Shown here one piece after another: positions 9,060 through 16,970 of a DNA stretch of 34,592 nt; the stretch's first letter is position 1; every line of letters starts with the position of its first letter. Position numbers and translations under genes: made by a program. A model generated the notes under the pieces. The model did no database searches. It was not told the DNA's origin and worked only from the letters and a program-made list of their open reading frames with translations. Source of the stretch: Alkalihalobacillus sp. CinArs1 (GTDB lineage Bacteria > Bacillota > Bacilli > Bacillales > Guptibacillaceae); NCBI RefSeq assembly GCF_947387515.1, contig NZ_CANDOB010000011.1:1-34592 (forward strand), read 5' to 3'.

Positions 9060-10160
9060 TTAAACGTTAAAACGGAAGTGAATCACGTCTCCGTCTTTCA
9101 CAATATATTCTTTTCCTTCTAGGCGAACTTTTCCTTTTTCTTTCGCAGCACCCATCGTTCCCGCTTCGACTAGATCGTCATACGCAACCACTTCAGCGCG
9201 TATAAATCCACGTTCAAAGTCTGTATGAATAATTCCAGCTGCTTGAGGAGCTTTCATTCCAAGACGGAACGTCCAAGCACGAACTTCTTGTTCACCAGCA
9301 GTGAAATACGTTGCAAGGCCTAATAGGTCGTACGAAGCTCTGATCAACTTGTTAAGACCTGGCTCAGCGATACCGATGTCTTCTAAGAACGCATCTTTCT
9401 CTTCGCCATCAAGCTCAGCGAGTTCAGACTCGATCTTTGCACAAACTACGATTACTTCCGCGCCTTCTTTTGCCGCATATTCACGCACTTGTGCAACGTG
9501 TTCGTTATCTGCTGGATCAAGTAGATCATCTTCATCAACGTTTGCAACATAAAGAACAGGCTTCTTCGTAAGAAGGTGTAGACCGTATACGATCTTCTCT
9601 TCTTCTTCTGTAAGTTCAACGCTACGAGCAGACTTTTCTTCTTCTAGCGCTTCTTTTATCTTTTTCAGAACGTTAAATTCAGCAAGTGCTTCTTTGTCTT
9701 TCTGTTTTGCCATCTTCTCCACACGGCCGATGCGCTTATCGACTGTTTCAAGATCGGCAAGGACAAGCTCAAGGTTGATCGTTTCAATATCAGAGATCGG
9801 ATCTACCTTACCTGATACGTGAGTGATGTTTTCATCATCGAAGCAACGCACAACTTGAGAGATTGCATCTACTTGACGAATGTGTGATAGAAACTTGTTT
9901 CCAAGACCTTCACCTTTACTCGCACCTTTTACGATACCTGCAATATCAGTGAATTCGAAAGCTGTCGGAACAGTTTTCTTAGGATTAACAAGCTCAGTTA
10001 GCTTCTGAAGACGCTCATCTGGAACTTCGACGATTCCAACGTTTGGATCGATCGTACAGAACGGATAGTTTGCAGATTCTGCACCTGCTTGTGTGATTGC
10101 ATTGAACAATGTTGACTTCCCAACGTTCGGAAGTCCTACAATACCGGTGGTTAAAGCCAT
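9060..10160 (-). CDS. ychF: Redox-regulated ATPase YchF
   Basis: A 366-residue Obg-family P-loop protein that binds ribosomes and, unlike most of its relatives, prefers ATP to GTP. Walker [10 protein letters not shown] occupies 9-17; switch regions include FTDIAG. The G4 position reads NVDE instead of NKxD, which is the known basis for ATP preference. A coiled-coil region (about 140-190) and a C-terminal TGS domain (about 280-366) follow. The frame is open to a GTG at 10169 that overlaps the ribosome binding site (AAGGAG), so the ATG at 10160 is the start, giving the usual length. It is preceded by a long leader with a terminator-like hairpin. Confidence 0.97.
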   Translation of the reverse strand: MALTTGIVGLPNVGKSTLFNAITQAGAESANYPFCTIDPNVGIVEVPDERLQKLTELVNPKKTVPTAFEFTDIAGIVKGASKGEGLGNKFLSHIRQVDAISQVVRCFDDENITHVSGKVDPISDIETINLELVLADLETVDKRIGRVEKMAKQKDKEALAEFNVLKKIKEALEEEKSARSVELTEEEEKIVYGLHLLTKKPVLYVANVDEDDLLDPADNEHVAQVREYAAKEGAEVIVVCAKIESELAELDGEEKDAFLEDIGIAEPGLNKLIRASYDLLGLATYFTAGEQEVRAWTFRLGMKAPQAAGIIHTDFERGFIRAEVVAYDDLVEAGTMGAAKEKGKVRLEGKEYIVKDGDVIHFRFNV

Positions 10161-10213
10161 CTCGGTCACTCCTTCTATAAATCAGCCGTGGGGCATCTAT
10201 TTTGTATAACAGT

Positions 10214-10239
10214 AAAAACAGCTTACAGAAGCTGTTTTT
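10214..10239 (-). terminator. Terminator-like hairpin in the ychF leader
   Basis: A perfect 11-bp inverted repeat AAAAACAGCTT (10214-10224) and AAGCTGTTTTT (10229-10239) with a four-base loop. It has T-rich flanks on both strands and could act in either direction. It lies about 37 bases after the predicted ychF transcription start and about 45 bases before its ribosome binding site, so it is not simply the end of an upstream gene, which already has its own terminator at 10333-10359. Confidence 0.65.
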
Positions 10240-10275
10240 GATATTACTTTTTTAGTGAATAAACTAGAGACATAC

Positions 10276-10312
10276 CTTTTCCAATTATAGAGATTCAGAA
10301 GGGAAAATACAA
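10276..10312 (-). promoter_or_regulatory. Sigma-A promoter of ychF
   Basis: On the minus strand, -35 TTGTAT (10307-10312), a 17-base spacer and perfect -10 TATAAT (10284-10289), predicted start near 10276. This leaves an unusually long leader of about 116 bases before the ychF ATG. Confidence 0.72.
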
Positions 10313-10332
10313 GCTTCCCAGAATTGTTCACA

Positions 10333-10359
10333 CAAAAAAAGACCGTCAAAGCGACGGTC
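10333..10359 (-). terminator. Terminator after the DUF951 gene
   Basis: A 7-bp stem GACCGTC (10341-10347) and GACGGTC (10353-10359) with a five-base loop, followed on the minus strand by seven T residues. It overlaps the stop codon of the DUF951 gene and ends the YkvI-mscS-DUF951 group. Confidence 0.88.
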
Positions 10360-10555
10360 ACGAATCAGCACGTTCTAGGACTTTCTTAATTTTTCTAGAA
10401 AATTCTCTTCGAGGTAGCATCACACTGTGATCACAGCCCAAACATTTGATCCGGATATCTGCGCCCATGCGAATGATCTTCCATTTGTTTTCACCACATG
10501 GATGAGGTTTTTTCATTTCGACGACATCGTTTAGCTCAAATTCCTTCTCGTTCAC
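10358..10555 (-). CDS. DUF951 family small protein (YyzM-like)
   Basis: A 65-residue protein of the DUF951 family, found next to mscS and ychF in many Firmicutes. It has an HPCG motif around C20 and a C38-L-G-C41 pair, which together suggest metal (zinc) binding; a basic C-terminus (RREFSRKIKKVLER) could bind nucleic acid. The start is GTG at 10555, preceded by AAGGGATGG directly after the stop codon of mscS, from which it is separated by only 15 bases. The two are probably cotranscribed. The function is not known. Confidence 0.85.
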   Translation of the reverse strand: MNEKEFELNDVVEMKKPHPCGENKWKIIRMGADIRIKCLGCDHSVMLPRREFSRKIKKVLERADS

Positions 10556-10570
10556 AAAGTTCCATCCCTT

Positions 10571-11455
10571 CTATACTTTTTCCTGAACCTCTGCTTGCTC
10601 GTCCCGCTGATACATGACAAGACGAGGGAACGGTATTTCGATTCCTCTTTCATCAAGACGCTGCTTGACTGCTTTTCGAACTTCTCTCCCGATACCCCAG
10701 TGTTCCATAGGTCTTGTTTCTGAGATGATTCGTAGGACAACTTCTGAAGCTCCTAGGGTTTGAACACCAAGGTACTCAGGCTTTACGATCATGGCATCAT
10801 ATTGGTCATAAAGCTCGTCCAATAATTCGATGATGATCTCTTCTGCCTCTTGAATCTGTTCTTCATATGCAATGCTAACATCAACGACAGCGATACTGTT
10901 GTGTATAGAAAAGTTTGTAACCTGGTTTATGTTTCCATTCGGTATGATGTGAAGTTCTCCTGTCCAGCTTTTTACTTTTGTAACTCGAAGACCGATTTCT
11001 TCAACAAATCCTTCGATTCCTGTGATGCGAACATAATCTCCTACTGAAAATTGCTTCTCAAAAATGATAAAGAAACCTGTAATCACATCTCGGACGAGGT
11101 TTTGCGCTCCAAAACCTACAGCGAGGCCGACGACACCAGCACCTGCGATCAATGTTCGAACATCCACTTCAAATTCGCTCAAGACCATAACGAGCGCAAT
11201 AAAGTAAGTGACGTACGTCAACACGTTCTCGATCAAGCGTATAAGAGTAGTTTCTCTACGCTCAGACAAGCGAAGTGGGCTTTTCAAACGAATGGCAAAG
11301 ATATGATTTAAAGCTGACTTAGCTAAACGAAGGAACAACCATGTTCCTATAACAATGGCAAGTATTCTAAAGATCCTATTAGAGATATCGATCCAAAAAT
11401 CTCGATTGGCTAGAAACTCAAAAACCGTTTGCCACAGTCCTTCTATCGCACCCAT
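10571..11455 (-). CDS. Small-conductance mechanosensitive channel (MscS family)
   Basis: A 294-residue membrane channel that opens on membrane tension to relieve osmotic downshock. It shows an N-terminal helix (about 25-45), two further transmembrane segments (about 75-95 and 100-125) with the glycine- and alanine-rich pore helix IAGAGVVGLAVGFGAQNLV, then the beta domain beginning FEKQFSVGDYV with the IPNG(N)INQVTN signature, and a C-terminal alpha-beta domain. It resembles YkuT of Bacillus subtilis in type. The ATG at 11455 has GGGAG nine bases upstream. It follows the YkvI-like gene by 34 bases and precedes DUF951 by 15, so the three may share a transcript. Confidence 0.94.
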   Translation of the reverse strand: MGAIEGLWQTVFEFLANRDFWIDISNRIFRILAIVIGTWLFLRLAKSALNHIFAIRLKSPLRLSERRETTLIRLIENVLTYVTYFIALVMVLSEFEVDVRTLIAGAGVVGLAVGFGAQNLVRDVITGFFIIFEKQFSVGDYVRITGIEGFVEEIGLRVTKVKSWTGELHIIPNGNINQVTNFSIHNSIAVVDVSIAYEEQIQEAEEIIIELLDELYDQYDAMIVKPEYLGVQTLGASEVVLRIISETRPMEHWGIGREVRKAVKQRLDERGIEIPFPRLVMYQRDEQAEVQEKV

Positions 11456-11489
11456 ACCTCATCTCTCCCGTTCCTATCAAATTCTACTG

Positions 11490-12512
11490 TTATGATAACA
11501 AATCATAACGCTTCAGAACGGGAAAAATCAAGATAGAAGCCAAAATATAAAGGTTAAGTACCCCGTATAGAGGGTATAAAAAAGCAACTAATGTTGAAAA
11601 CCCAAACGTAGTAAACGGAATCATCACAGCTACGATGATAAAAGCAATGAACCAAAGTGGAAGACTGACCATATCGCGGAACCGTGCTGTGAGACCGAAA
11701 ACGCCACTGACTGCCGTTGTGTAGATCGCTGTCCATAACAAGAACGACATGATCAGCACCATATAGTAAGGATAGCTTTTCAGAATAGCAAACAAAGGAA
11801 TTTCGTAGACAAGTAAATCGTGCGCTACTTGAATTAACGATTGATTATATAGAAACGACAGGCCACCTAGTATCAAACCGCTTCCTATGCTCGCAATCCA
11901 GATTTCGCCTTTGTGTTTGATCTGATGACCGATAGCAGATAGAACCGCAACGAGAGGCAAAATATTTAGAGCTGTAAAGGTAAATGCAGCTGGCCAATTC
12001 GATTGCTTCATCCAATCGAATAGGATCGCGTTCATATTTGATTTGATAAATAAAAGAAGAACCGCGAGTAGCAAGATAATGAGTAGAGGTAAGATGATCG
12101 CATTCATTGAAAGCATGCCATTGATATCCCAGAAGAAGAGGACGACGACAAGGATGGCGAGAATTCCGATGCCCATCCAATAGGGGAGATGCAACACTTC
12201 CATCGTAGCGCCTCCTCCTGCTAGCATGACGATGGTAGTGGTAAACAGATAAAGGATGATTAATAGATCGTACAGTCCAGTCAGTTTCTTTCCAACTAAC
12301 TTTTCGAGAATCGGTAAGTAATGTGATGATTGTGTTTCGTAGCTAATCTTCATGATGACATAACAGCAGATACTGAACATGATCGTGAACAGCACGATAG
12401 CCAGGACACTTTCATGTCCAAAAAATTGCCAGAGTTCCCTTCCTGAAGCGTACCCCGCTCCAATCATCGTACCAAGAATGAGGAACATCCACTTCATCCC
12501 ACCGTTAATCAT
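11490..12512 (-). CDS. YkvI family membrane protein
   Basis: A 340-residue polytopic membrane protein with about ten hydrophobic segments, of the APC-like superfamily to which amino-acid permeases and spore germination permeases belong. The N-terminal motif TMIGAGYASGRELWQFFG is the YkvI hallmark; the GAGYASG stretch corresponds to the unwound substrate-binding helix of that fold. The substrate is unknown. The longer reading frame begins at 12551, but the ATG at 12512 follows AAAGGAG at the right distance. It is transcribed divergently from the sporulation gene yyaC across a 124-base gap, in which I see no clear promoter for this direction. Confidence 0.8.
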   Translation of the reverse strand: MINGGMKWMFLILGTMIGAGYASGRELWQFFGHESVLAIVLFTIMFSICCYVIMKISYETQSSHYLPILEKLVGKKLTGLYDLLIILYLFTTTIVMLAGGGATMEVLHLPYWMGIGILAILVVVLFFWDINGMLSMNAIILPLLIILLLAVLLLFIKSNMNAILFDWMKQSNWPAAFTFTALNILPLVAVLSAIGHQIKHKGEIWIASIGSGLILGGLSFLYNQSLIQVAHDLLVYEIPLFAILKSYPYYMVLIMSFLLWTAIYTTAVSGVFGLTARFRDMVSLPLWFIAFIIVAVMIPFTTFGFSTLVAFLYPLYGVLNLYILASILIFPVLKRYDLLS

Positions 12513-12577
12513 GGCATTCTCTCCTTTGCCAGTTCTTCGACTAATTTCCATTTATGTAGAAGAAAAACGAAGCTTTA

Positions 12578-12608
12578 TGTATAGATCACCTCAAGTTTCC
12601 GTATACTG
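12578..12608 (+). promoter_or_regulatory. Possible forespore-sigma promoter of yyaC
   Basis: TGTATA (12578-12583), an 18-base spacer and TATACTG (12602-12608) resemble the sigma-F/sigma-G pattern (TGnATA, about 18 bases, CATACTA) with one mismatch in the -35 and two in the -10. The position, about 29 bases before the yyaC start, fits. Weak match; inference from the known sporulation role of YyaC. Confidence 0.35.
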
Positions 12609-12636
12609 TTACTACTATTACAAAGGAGAGAATCCT

Positions 12637-13275
12637 ATGAATCTTCGAGACAAGTTTTTTCAAAAAAAGCCTGTAGCATATCGAATCCATCATGAGGATA
12701 CTCTTGCCATAAAAACGACTGGCGAAAAGGTTATGAGCATGCTTCCCAAAAAGCGTACAGAAGAAATCGTAATCGTGTGCATCGGTACCGACCGATCTAC
12801 CGGAGACGCTCTTGGTCCCCTCGTAGGAAGCAAACTAAGCCAGCTAAAATTAAACGCTTCTGTATATGGTACGCTAGAGTCTCCCGTACATGCTGTTAAT
12901 TTAAATGACGTGATGACAACGATTGAAAAGTCTCACCATAACCCTTTTATTATCGGGATCGACGCTTGCCTCGGACGCCTTCACTCGGTAGGTATCATTA
13001 CGGTTGGAGACGGACCAGTCAAACCAGGCGCAGGCGTTAAGAAAGAGCTTCCTGAAGTTGGAGATATCCATTTGACTGGGATTGTGAATGTCAGTGGGTT
13101 TATGGAATACTTTGTCCTTCAGAACACACGCTTGAACCTTGTTATGAAGATGGCTGATATAATGGCCGAAAGTTTGAACGATGCAATAGAAGCGTATTAC
13201 TCTTCAACAGAGCATGAGAGTAAATTAAATAAGCAGATCAAATCATGGAGCGATGATCTTTTTCAAATCCCATAG
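12637..13275 (+). CDS. yyaC: Spore protease YyaC family (DUF1256)
   Basis: A 212-residue protein of the DUF1256 family, related in fold to the germination protease GPR and to hydrogenase maturation proteases, and known as a sporulation protein. The IVCIGTDRSTGDALGPLVG segment (about 43-61) and IGIDACLG (about 106-113) carry the conserved aspartates of the family. The reading frame is open to 12379, but the ATG at 12637 has AAAGGAG upstream and gives the usual family length (about 205). It is the only plus-strand gene left of the origin, so it opposes the fork. It shares a bidirectional terminator with the convergent DUF554 gene. Confidence 0.92.
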   Translation: MNLRDKFFQKKPVAYRIHHEDTLAIKTTGEKVMSMLPKKRTEEIVIVCIGTDRSTGDALGPLVGSKLSQLKLNASVYGTLESPVHAVNLNDVMTTIEKSHHNPFIIGIDACLGRLHSVGIITVGDGPVKPGAGVKKELPEVGDIHLTGIVNVSGFMEYFVLQNTRLNLVMKMADIMAESLNDAIEAYYSSTEHESKLNKQIKSWSDDLFQIP

Positions 13276-13319
13276 AAAAACCCCTTTTCTCGGAATGAAG
13301 TCCGGAAAAGGGGTTTTTT
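13276..13319. terminator. Bidirectional terminator between yyaC and the DUF554 gene
   Basis: A 14-bp stem AAAAACCCCTTTTC (13276-13289) paired with GAAAAGGGGTTTTT (13305-13318), with a small inner CGGA/TCCG stem. Runs of A and T on each side allow it to end transcripts from both directions. It directly abuts both stop codons. Confidence 0.92.
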
Positions 13320-14022
13320 ATTGAATGAAATATAGCAGCGATACGAGACCTGCTGCTACCAGTAGTCCTGGGAGGAAATTCGCAACTCTAATTTGCGTTA
13401 AGCCTAGCAGATTAAGGCCGATCGCTAAGATCATAATGCCTCCTGCAGACGTGACTTCTGCAATAAATGCATCAAGCAAAGCTTGCGGAACAAATCGATC
13501 GATTTGAGATGCGAAAAGGGCTATAAATCCCTGGTAGAGCATAACTGGGAAGGCAGAAAACAGTACACCATATCCAAGCGTAGCCGTAAACATAATCGCC
13601 GTAAAACCATCTATGAGTGATTTCGTAAAAAGAACAGAATGATCCCCGCGAAGTCCACTATCGAGCGCCCCGAGAATCGCCATCGCTCCAACAACATAAA
13701 CGAGTGTCGCGGTTACAAATGCTTGTGCAACACTTCCTTCAGAGGCAGCTCCTGTTTTATGCTCGATCCATCTTCCGATACTCTTTAACTTCCCTTCAAG
13801 ATCCCAATACTCCCCAAGAATTCCACCGACTACTAAACTACCGATTACGACGAGGAATTGTTCACTCTTCATCGCCATCTGAAGTCCAATTACCGCAACA
13901 ACGAGTGCTAACCCTTGCATAATCGTCGTTTTCATTCGCTCTGGTATTCTTCTACTAATTGTGCCGATCAATGTTCCAAGTATAATCGCAAGGCCATTGA
14001 CTACTGTACCTAATAGGACCAT
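13318..14022 (-). CDS. DUF554 family membrane protein
   Basis: A 234-residue hydrophobic protein of the DUF554 family (YdfK-like), with about six to seven predicted transmembrane segments and glycine-rich repeats such as GTVVNGLAIILGTLIG at the N-terminus and a related GAMAILGALDSGL in the middle. The function and any substrate are unknown. The reading frame runs further upstream into the cysteine desulfurase gene, but the ATG at 14022 has GGAGAGG at good distance and starts the conserved part. It lies 11 bases after the stop of the cysteine desulfurase gene, so the two are almost certainly cotranscribed. Confidence 0.88.
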   Translation of the reverse strand: MVLLGTVVNGLAIILGTLIGTISRRIPERMKTTIMQGLALVVAVIGLQMAMKSEQFLVVIGSLVVGGILGEYWDLEGKLKSIGRWIEHKTGAASEGSVAQAFVTATLVYVVGAMAILGALDSGLRGDHSVLFTKSLIDGFTAIMFTATLGYGVLFSAFPVMLYQGFIALFASQIDRFVPQALLDAFIAEVTSAGGIMILAIGLNLLGLTQIRVANFLPGLLVAAGLVSLLYFIQ

Positions 14023-14033
14023 CTTACCTCTCC

Positions 14034-15173
14034 TTAGCCGAAATATCCCTCTACTATTTCCTGCAACGCTAGAATGACCTGATCGATCTCTTCTTCTGTA
14101 TTGTATGGCCCTACACTGATTCTTACAGCACCGCACGTTCCGATCGACTCATGACCGATAGGAGTACAATGAAGCCCTGCTCGTACCGCGATATCATAAT
14201 GCTGGTCCAATATAATCGCGATTTCTTGTGAGTCGATTCCTTCGATGGTAAATGGAACGACTCCAAGGCGATCGGAATGTGGACCATAAACTTTGAGATA
14301 ATCGATTGAATGTAAACCTTCAATTAACTTTTTTGTCAGACGCTGTTCATGACGATGAATCTCATCAAGACCTAACTTTTTTACAACTTCGAGACCTGCA
14401 AGGAGTCCTGCGATACCCGGTGTGTTCAGCGTTCCGCTCTCAAGATATTCAGGGTATACCTCTGGCTGCTCGATCGATTCGGAGCGGCTGCCTGTTCCTC
14501 CGTGAAAAATAGGTTCGAGCGACACTTCTTTTCCAACCATAAGAACACCTGTACCTTGAGGTCCTAGCAGCCCCTTATGACCAGGAAATACGAGTAAATC
14601 GATATTCATTTCTTCTACATCAATAGGTAGAACACCAGCTGTTTGCGCAGCATCGACAAGAAACGGTACGCCTTTATCCTTCGCAAGTTTTCCTATCTTT
14701 TTGATAGGTACTATCTTTCCAGTGAGATTCGATCCATGAGAGACAACGATCATTTTTGTTTGAGGAGTAATGGACTCTTCAAATGCGGCTATGTCGAAGT
14801 CCTCGGAGGTACCTGAGTCAAAATACGTTATCTCTATGCCCCTCTTCCTTTTAATGTCCTCAAGTGGACGGCGTACGGAATTATGTTCATAAGACGTTGT
14901 TAACACGTGATCGCCGCTTTGGAATGGGAACCCTTTTAAAGCCTGATTCAGTGCAGATGTTGCATTTGACGTAAAGCATACGCGATTAGGATACTTGAAC
15001 CCAAAGAAGTGAGCGAGCTGTTCCCTTGCTTGACTGATCACTTCATTCGCCTTTACAGACATCTTGTGTCCACTTCTACCCGGGTTTGCAGCGTATTCTG
15101 TTAAAGCCTTCGTCATCGCTTCCACTACTTCTGGTGGCTTCGGAAATGACGATGCCGCTTGATCGAGATACAT
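14034..15173 (-). CDS. Cysteine desulfurase family aminotransferase (class V)
   Basis: A 379-residue PLP-dependent enzyme of the NifS/SufS type, likely to release sulfur from cysteine as an enzyme-bound persulfide. The PLP-binding lysine is K200 in FPGHKGLLGPQGTG, with the cofactor-contacting D174-A-A-Q177, a histidine in the SYEHNS loop, and a candidate sulfur-accepting cysteine C336 in the RAGLHC motif. It fits the subgroup of stand-alone desulfurase-like proteins with Y-L-D-Q/N-A-A-S at the N-terminus. I start at the ATG at 15173; a GTG at 15185 overlaps the GAGAGGTG ribosome binding site. No scaffold protein (IscU/SufU) or tRNA-thiolation gene is adjacent, so its sulfur acceptor is unknown. 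The downstream partner is DUF554. Confidence 0.88.
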   Translation of the reverse strand: MYLDQAASSFPKPPEVVEAMTKALTEYAANPGRSGHKMSVKANEVISQAREQLAHFFGFKYPNRVCFTSNATSALNQALKGFPFQSGDHVLTTSYEHNSVRRPLEDIKRKRGIEITYFDSGTSEDFDIAAFEESITPQTKMIVVSHGSNLTGKIVPIKKIGKLAKDKGVPFLVDAAQTAGVLPIDVEEMNIDLLVFPGHKGLLGPQGTGVLMVGKEVSLEPIFHGGTGSRSESIEQPEVYPEYLESGTLNTPGIAGLLAGLEVVKKLGLDEIHRHEQRLTKKLIEGLHSIDYLKVYGPHSDRLGVVPFTIEGIDSQEIAIILDQHYDIAVRAGLHCTPIGHESIGTCGAVRISVGPYNTEEEIDQVILALQEIVEGYFG

Positions 15174-15207
15174 ATTACAAAACACCTCTCCAACGTATAG
15201 TAGTCCC

Positions 15208-15243
15208 TATAATAAAAGCATAAACTGCTTCACAGTTTATGCT
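15208..15243 (-). terminator. Terminator of soj-parB
   Basis: A perfect 11-bp stem AGCATAAACTG (15217-15227) and CAGTTTATGCT (15233-15243) with a five-base loop CTTCA, followed on the minus strand by TTTTATTATAG. It starts two bases past the parB stop codon. Confidence 0.88.
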
Positions 15244-15245
15244 GA

Positions 15246-16091
15246 CTATTGTTCACCTTTTTCTAAGACATCAAGAATGCGGTCTAAATCTTCTTGAGAA
15301 AAGAATTCGATTTCGATCTTACCTTTTTTCTTAGTCCGTTTGATCGATACTGAAGTACCGAACCGTTTTCGAAGAACATTTTCTTTATCCTTTAAAAAAG
15401 GATCAGGTGCTGCTTCTTTTTTTGTTTCACGTGAAACGTTCTGGTTCATTCCATTGATGAGTGATTCAAGCTGTCTCACATTTAGCTTCTCTTCGATCAC
15501 ACGCTTCGCTAATGGGAGTCTCGCATCTTTATTTTTCAGACCTAACAGAGCTCTACCGTGCCCCATCGTTAACTTACCTTCTGCGATATGATCCTGGATT
15601 TCAGGTGATAGTTGGAGCAACCGTAAAAAATTAGCTAAATGAGGTCTGCTTTTTCCAAGCCTCTTCGATAACTCTTCTTGCGTAACATCGGTTTCCTTCA
15701 TCAACTTCTGATAAGCCATCGCTTCTTCGATGGGATTCAAATTCTCTCTTTGAAGGTTTTCGATCAATGCGATCTCCATCATTTTTCGATCTGTGAGATC
15801 TCGAACGACAGCAGGAATGGTTGTGAGTCCAGCTTCCTTTGAAGCTCGGTAGCGTCGCTCGCCTACTACGATCTCATACCCTTTTATGCTTTTTCTGACG
15901 ATCACAGGCTGTAGGACTCCATATGTTTGAATGGATGAACTCAGTTCTTCAATCGCCTCTGCAGCAAAGTTCTTTCTCGGTTGATATGGGTTAGGACGTA
16001 GTTCGTTTATAGGAATGTCTTTCACCGTTTCGTCTTCCTTTTGGGAAGGAAAGAATGCATTGATTCCTTTGCCTAATCCACGATTAGCCAT
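15246..16091 (-). CDS. parB: Chromosome partition protein ParB (Spo0J)
   Basis: A 281-residue CTP-dependent DNA clamp that loads at parS and spreads, segregating origins with Soj and recruiting SMC. The N-terminal CTP-binding region carries GERRYRA (77-83) and ENLQREN (111-117). A helix-turn-helix with EELSKRLGKSRPHLANFLRLL-like sequence (about 138-158) recognises parS, and a C-terminal dimerisation domain completes it. The ATG at 16091 overlaps the last eight bases of soj, showing translational coupling. A near-perfect parS site lies within the gene itself, as in B. subtilis spo0J. Confidence 0.98.
   Translation of the reverse strand: MANRGLGKGINAFFPSQKEDETVKDIPINELRPNPYQPRKNFAAEAIEELSSSIQTYGVLQPVIVRKSIKGYEIVVGERRYRASKEAGLTTIPAVVRDLTDRKMMEIALIENLQRENLNPIEEAMAYQKLMKETDVTQEELSKRLGKSRPHLANFLRLLQLSPEIQDHIAEGKLTMGHGRALLGLKNKDARLPLAKRVIEEKLNVRQLESLINGMNQNVSRETKKEAAPDPFLKDKENVLRKRFGTSVSIKRTKKKGKIEIEFFSQEDLDRILDVLEKGEQ
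15423..15438. promoter_or_regulatory. parS site inside parB
   Basis: The 16-base sequence TGTTTCACGTGAAACG matches the parS palindrome TGTTYCACGTGRAACA at every position except the last base (G for A). It encodes part of the N-V-S-R-E-T-K segment of ParB. This is the same place in spo0J where B. subtilis has a parS. Confidence 0.95.
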
Positions 16092-16845
16092 ATCCTAACA
16101 CTTCCTTTGCAAGTTCTAAATAGACTTCCGCTCCTCTAGATTTAGAATCATACGCTATAATTGGTTTGCCATGGCTTGGCGCTTCTCCTAACCGAACATT
16201 TCTTGGAACGATCGCTTTATAGACTTTCTCTTGAAAGTACTTCTTCACTTCTTCAATGACTTGAATTCCTAAGTTCGTCCTAGCATCTAACATAGTGAGT
16301 AGCACGCCTTCTATTTTCAAGTCCGTGTTTAAGTGCTTTTGTACAAGTCGAACAGTATTTAATAGCTGACTTAATCCTTCTAGTGCGTAGTACTCACATT
16401 GAACAGGAATAAGGACAGCATTAGCAGCTGTTAGAGAATTGATTGTTAATAAACCTAGTGATGGAGGACAATCTATTATAATATAATCATAGTTTTTTTC
16501 AACTTTCGCTAATGCCCTTTTCAATCGTACTTCTCTCGATATGGTCGGTACAAGCTCGATTTCAGCACCGGCTAGCTGAATGGTTGAAGGGATAACGTGA
16601 AGATTCTCAATCGAAGTCTGCTTCATAATATCGATGGCATCTTTATCGTCGACAAGGATATTGTAGACACAGTGATCGATCGCACCCTTTTCAATCCCGA
16701 CACCACTCGTTGCATTTCCTTGAGGATCGATATCGACTAGAAGTACTTTTTTACCTAGTGAAGCAAGACAGGCACTCAAATTTACAGAGGTTGTCGTTTT
16801 TCCTACCCCGCCCTTTTGATTCGCAACAGCAATAATATTAGCCAA
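16084..16845 (-). CDS. soj: Chromosome partitioning ATPase Soj (ParA)
   Basis: A 253-residue deviant Walker-type ATPase that cycles on the nucleoid, helps separate origins together with Spo0J, and in Bacillus regulates DnaA. The deviant Walker A motif KGGVGKTT spans 11-18, with the signature lysine at K11. The switch I region DIDPQGN and Walker B IIIDCPPSLG are also intact. The start is TTG at 16845: AAGGAG lies 11 bases upstream and AGGTG five bases upstream, and no ATG is better placed. It overlaps parB by eight bases. There is no confident promoter; a weak -10-like TAAAAT lies at about 16886-16891. Confidence 0.98.
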   Translation of the reverse strand: MANIIAVANQKGGVGKTTTSVNLSACLASLGKKVLLVDIDPQGNATSGVGIEKGAIDHCVYNILVDDKDAIDIMKQTSIENLHVIPSTIQLAGAEIELVPTISREVRLKRALAKVEKNYDYIIIDCPPSLGLLTINSLTAANAVLIPVQCEYYALEGLSQLLNTVRLVQKHLNTDLKIEGVLLTMLDARTNLGIQVIEEVKKYFQEKVYKAIVPRNVRLGEAPSHGKPIIAYDSKSRGAEVYLELAKEVLGYG

Positions 16846-16937
16846 CGTTTCACCTACTCCTTAGAACGACATTTCTATCTCATATTTTATCACGTTTAGA
16901 ATTTTTTGGATGTTCTTTTAGAAAATAGACTACGCTC

Positions 16938-16970
16938 AAATTAAAAACTCACCCTCTTCGGATGAGTTTT
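16938..16970 (-). terminator. noc terminator
   Basis: On the minus strand AAAACTCA (16963-16970) pairs with TGAGTTTT (16944-16951), extended inside by CC-GG pairs, followed by TTTTTAATTTG. It overlaps the noc stop codon and separates noc from soj. Confidence 0.85.
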
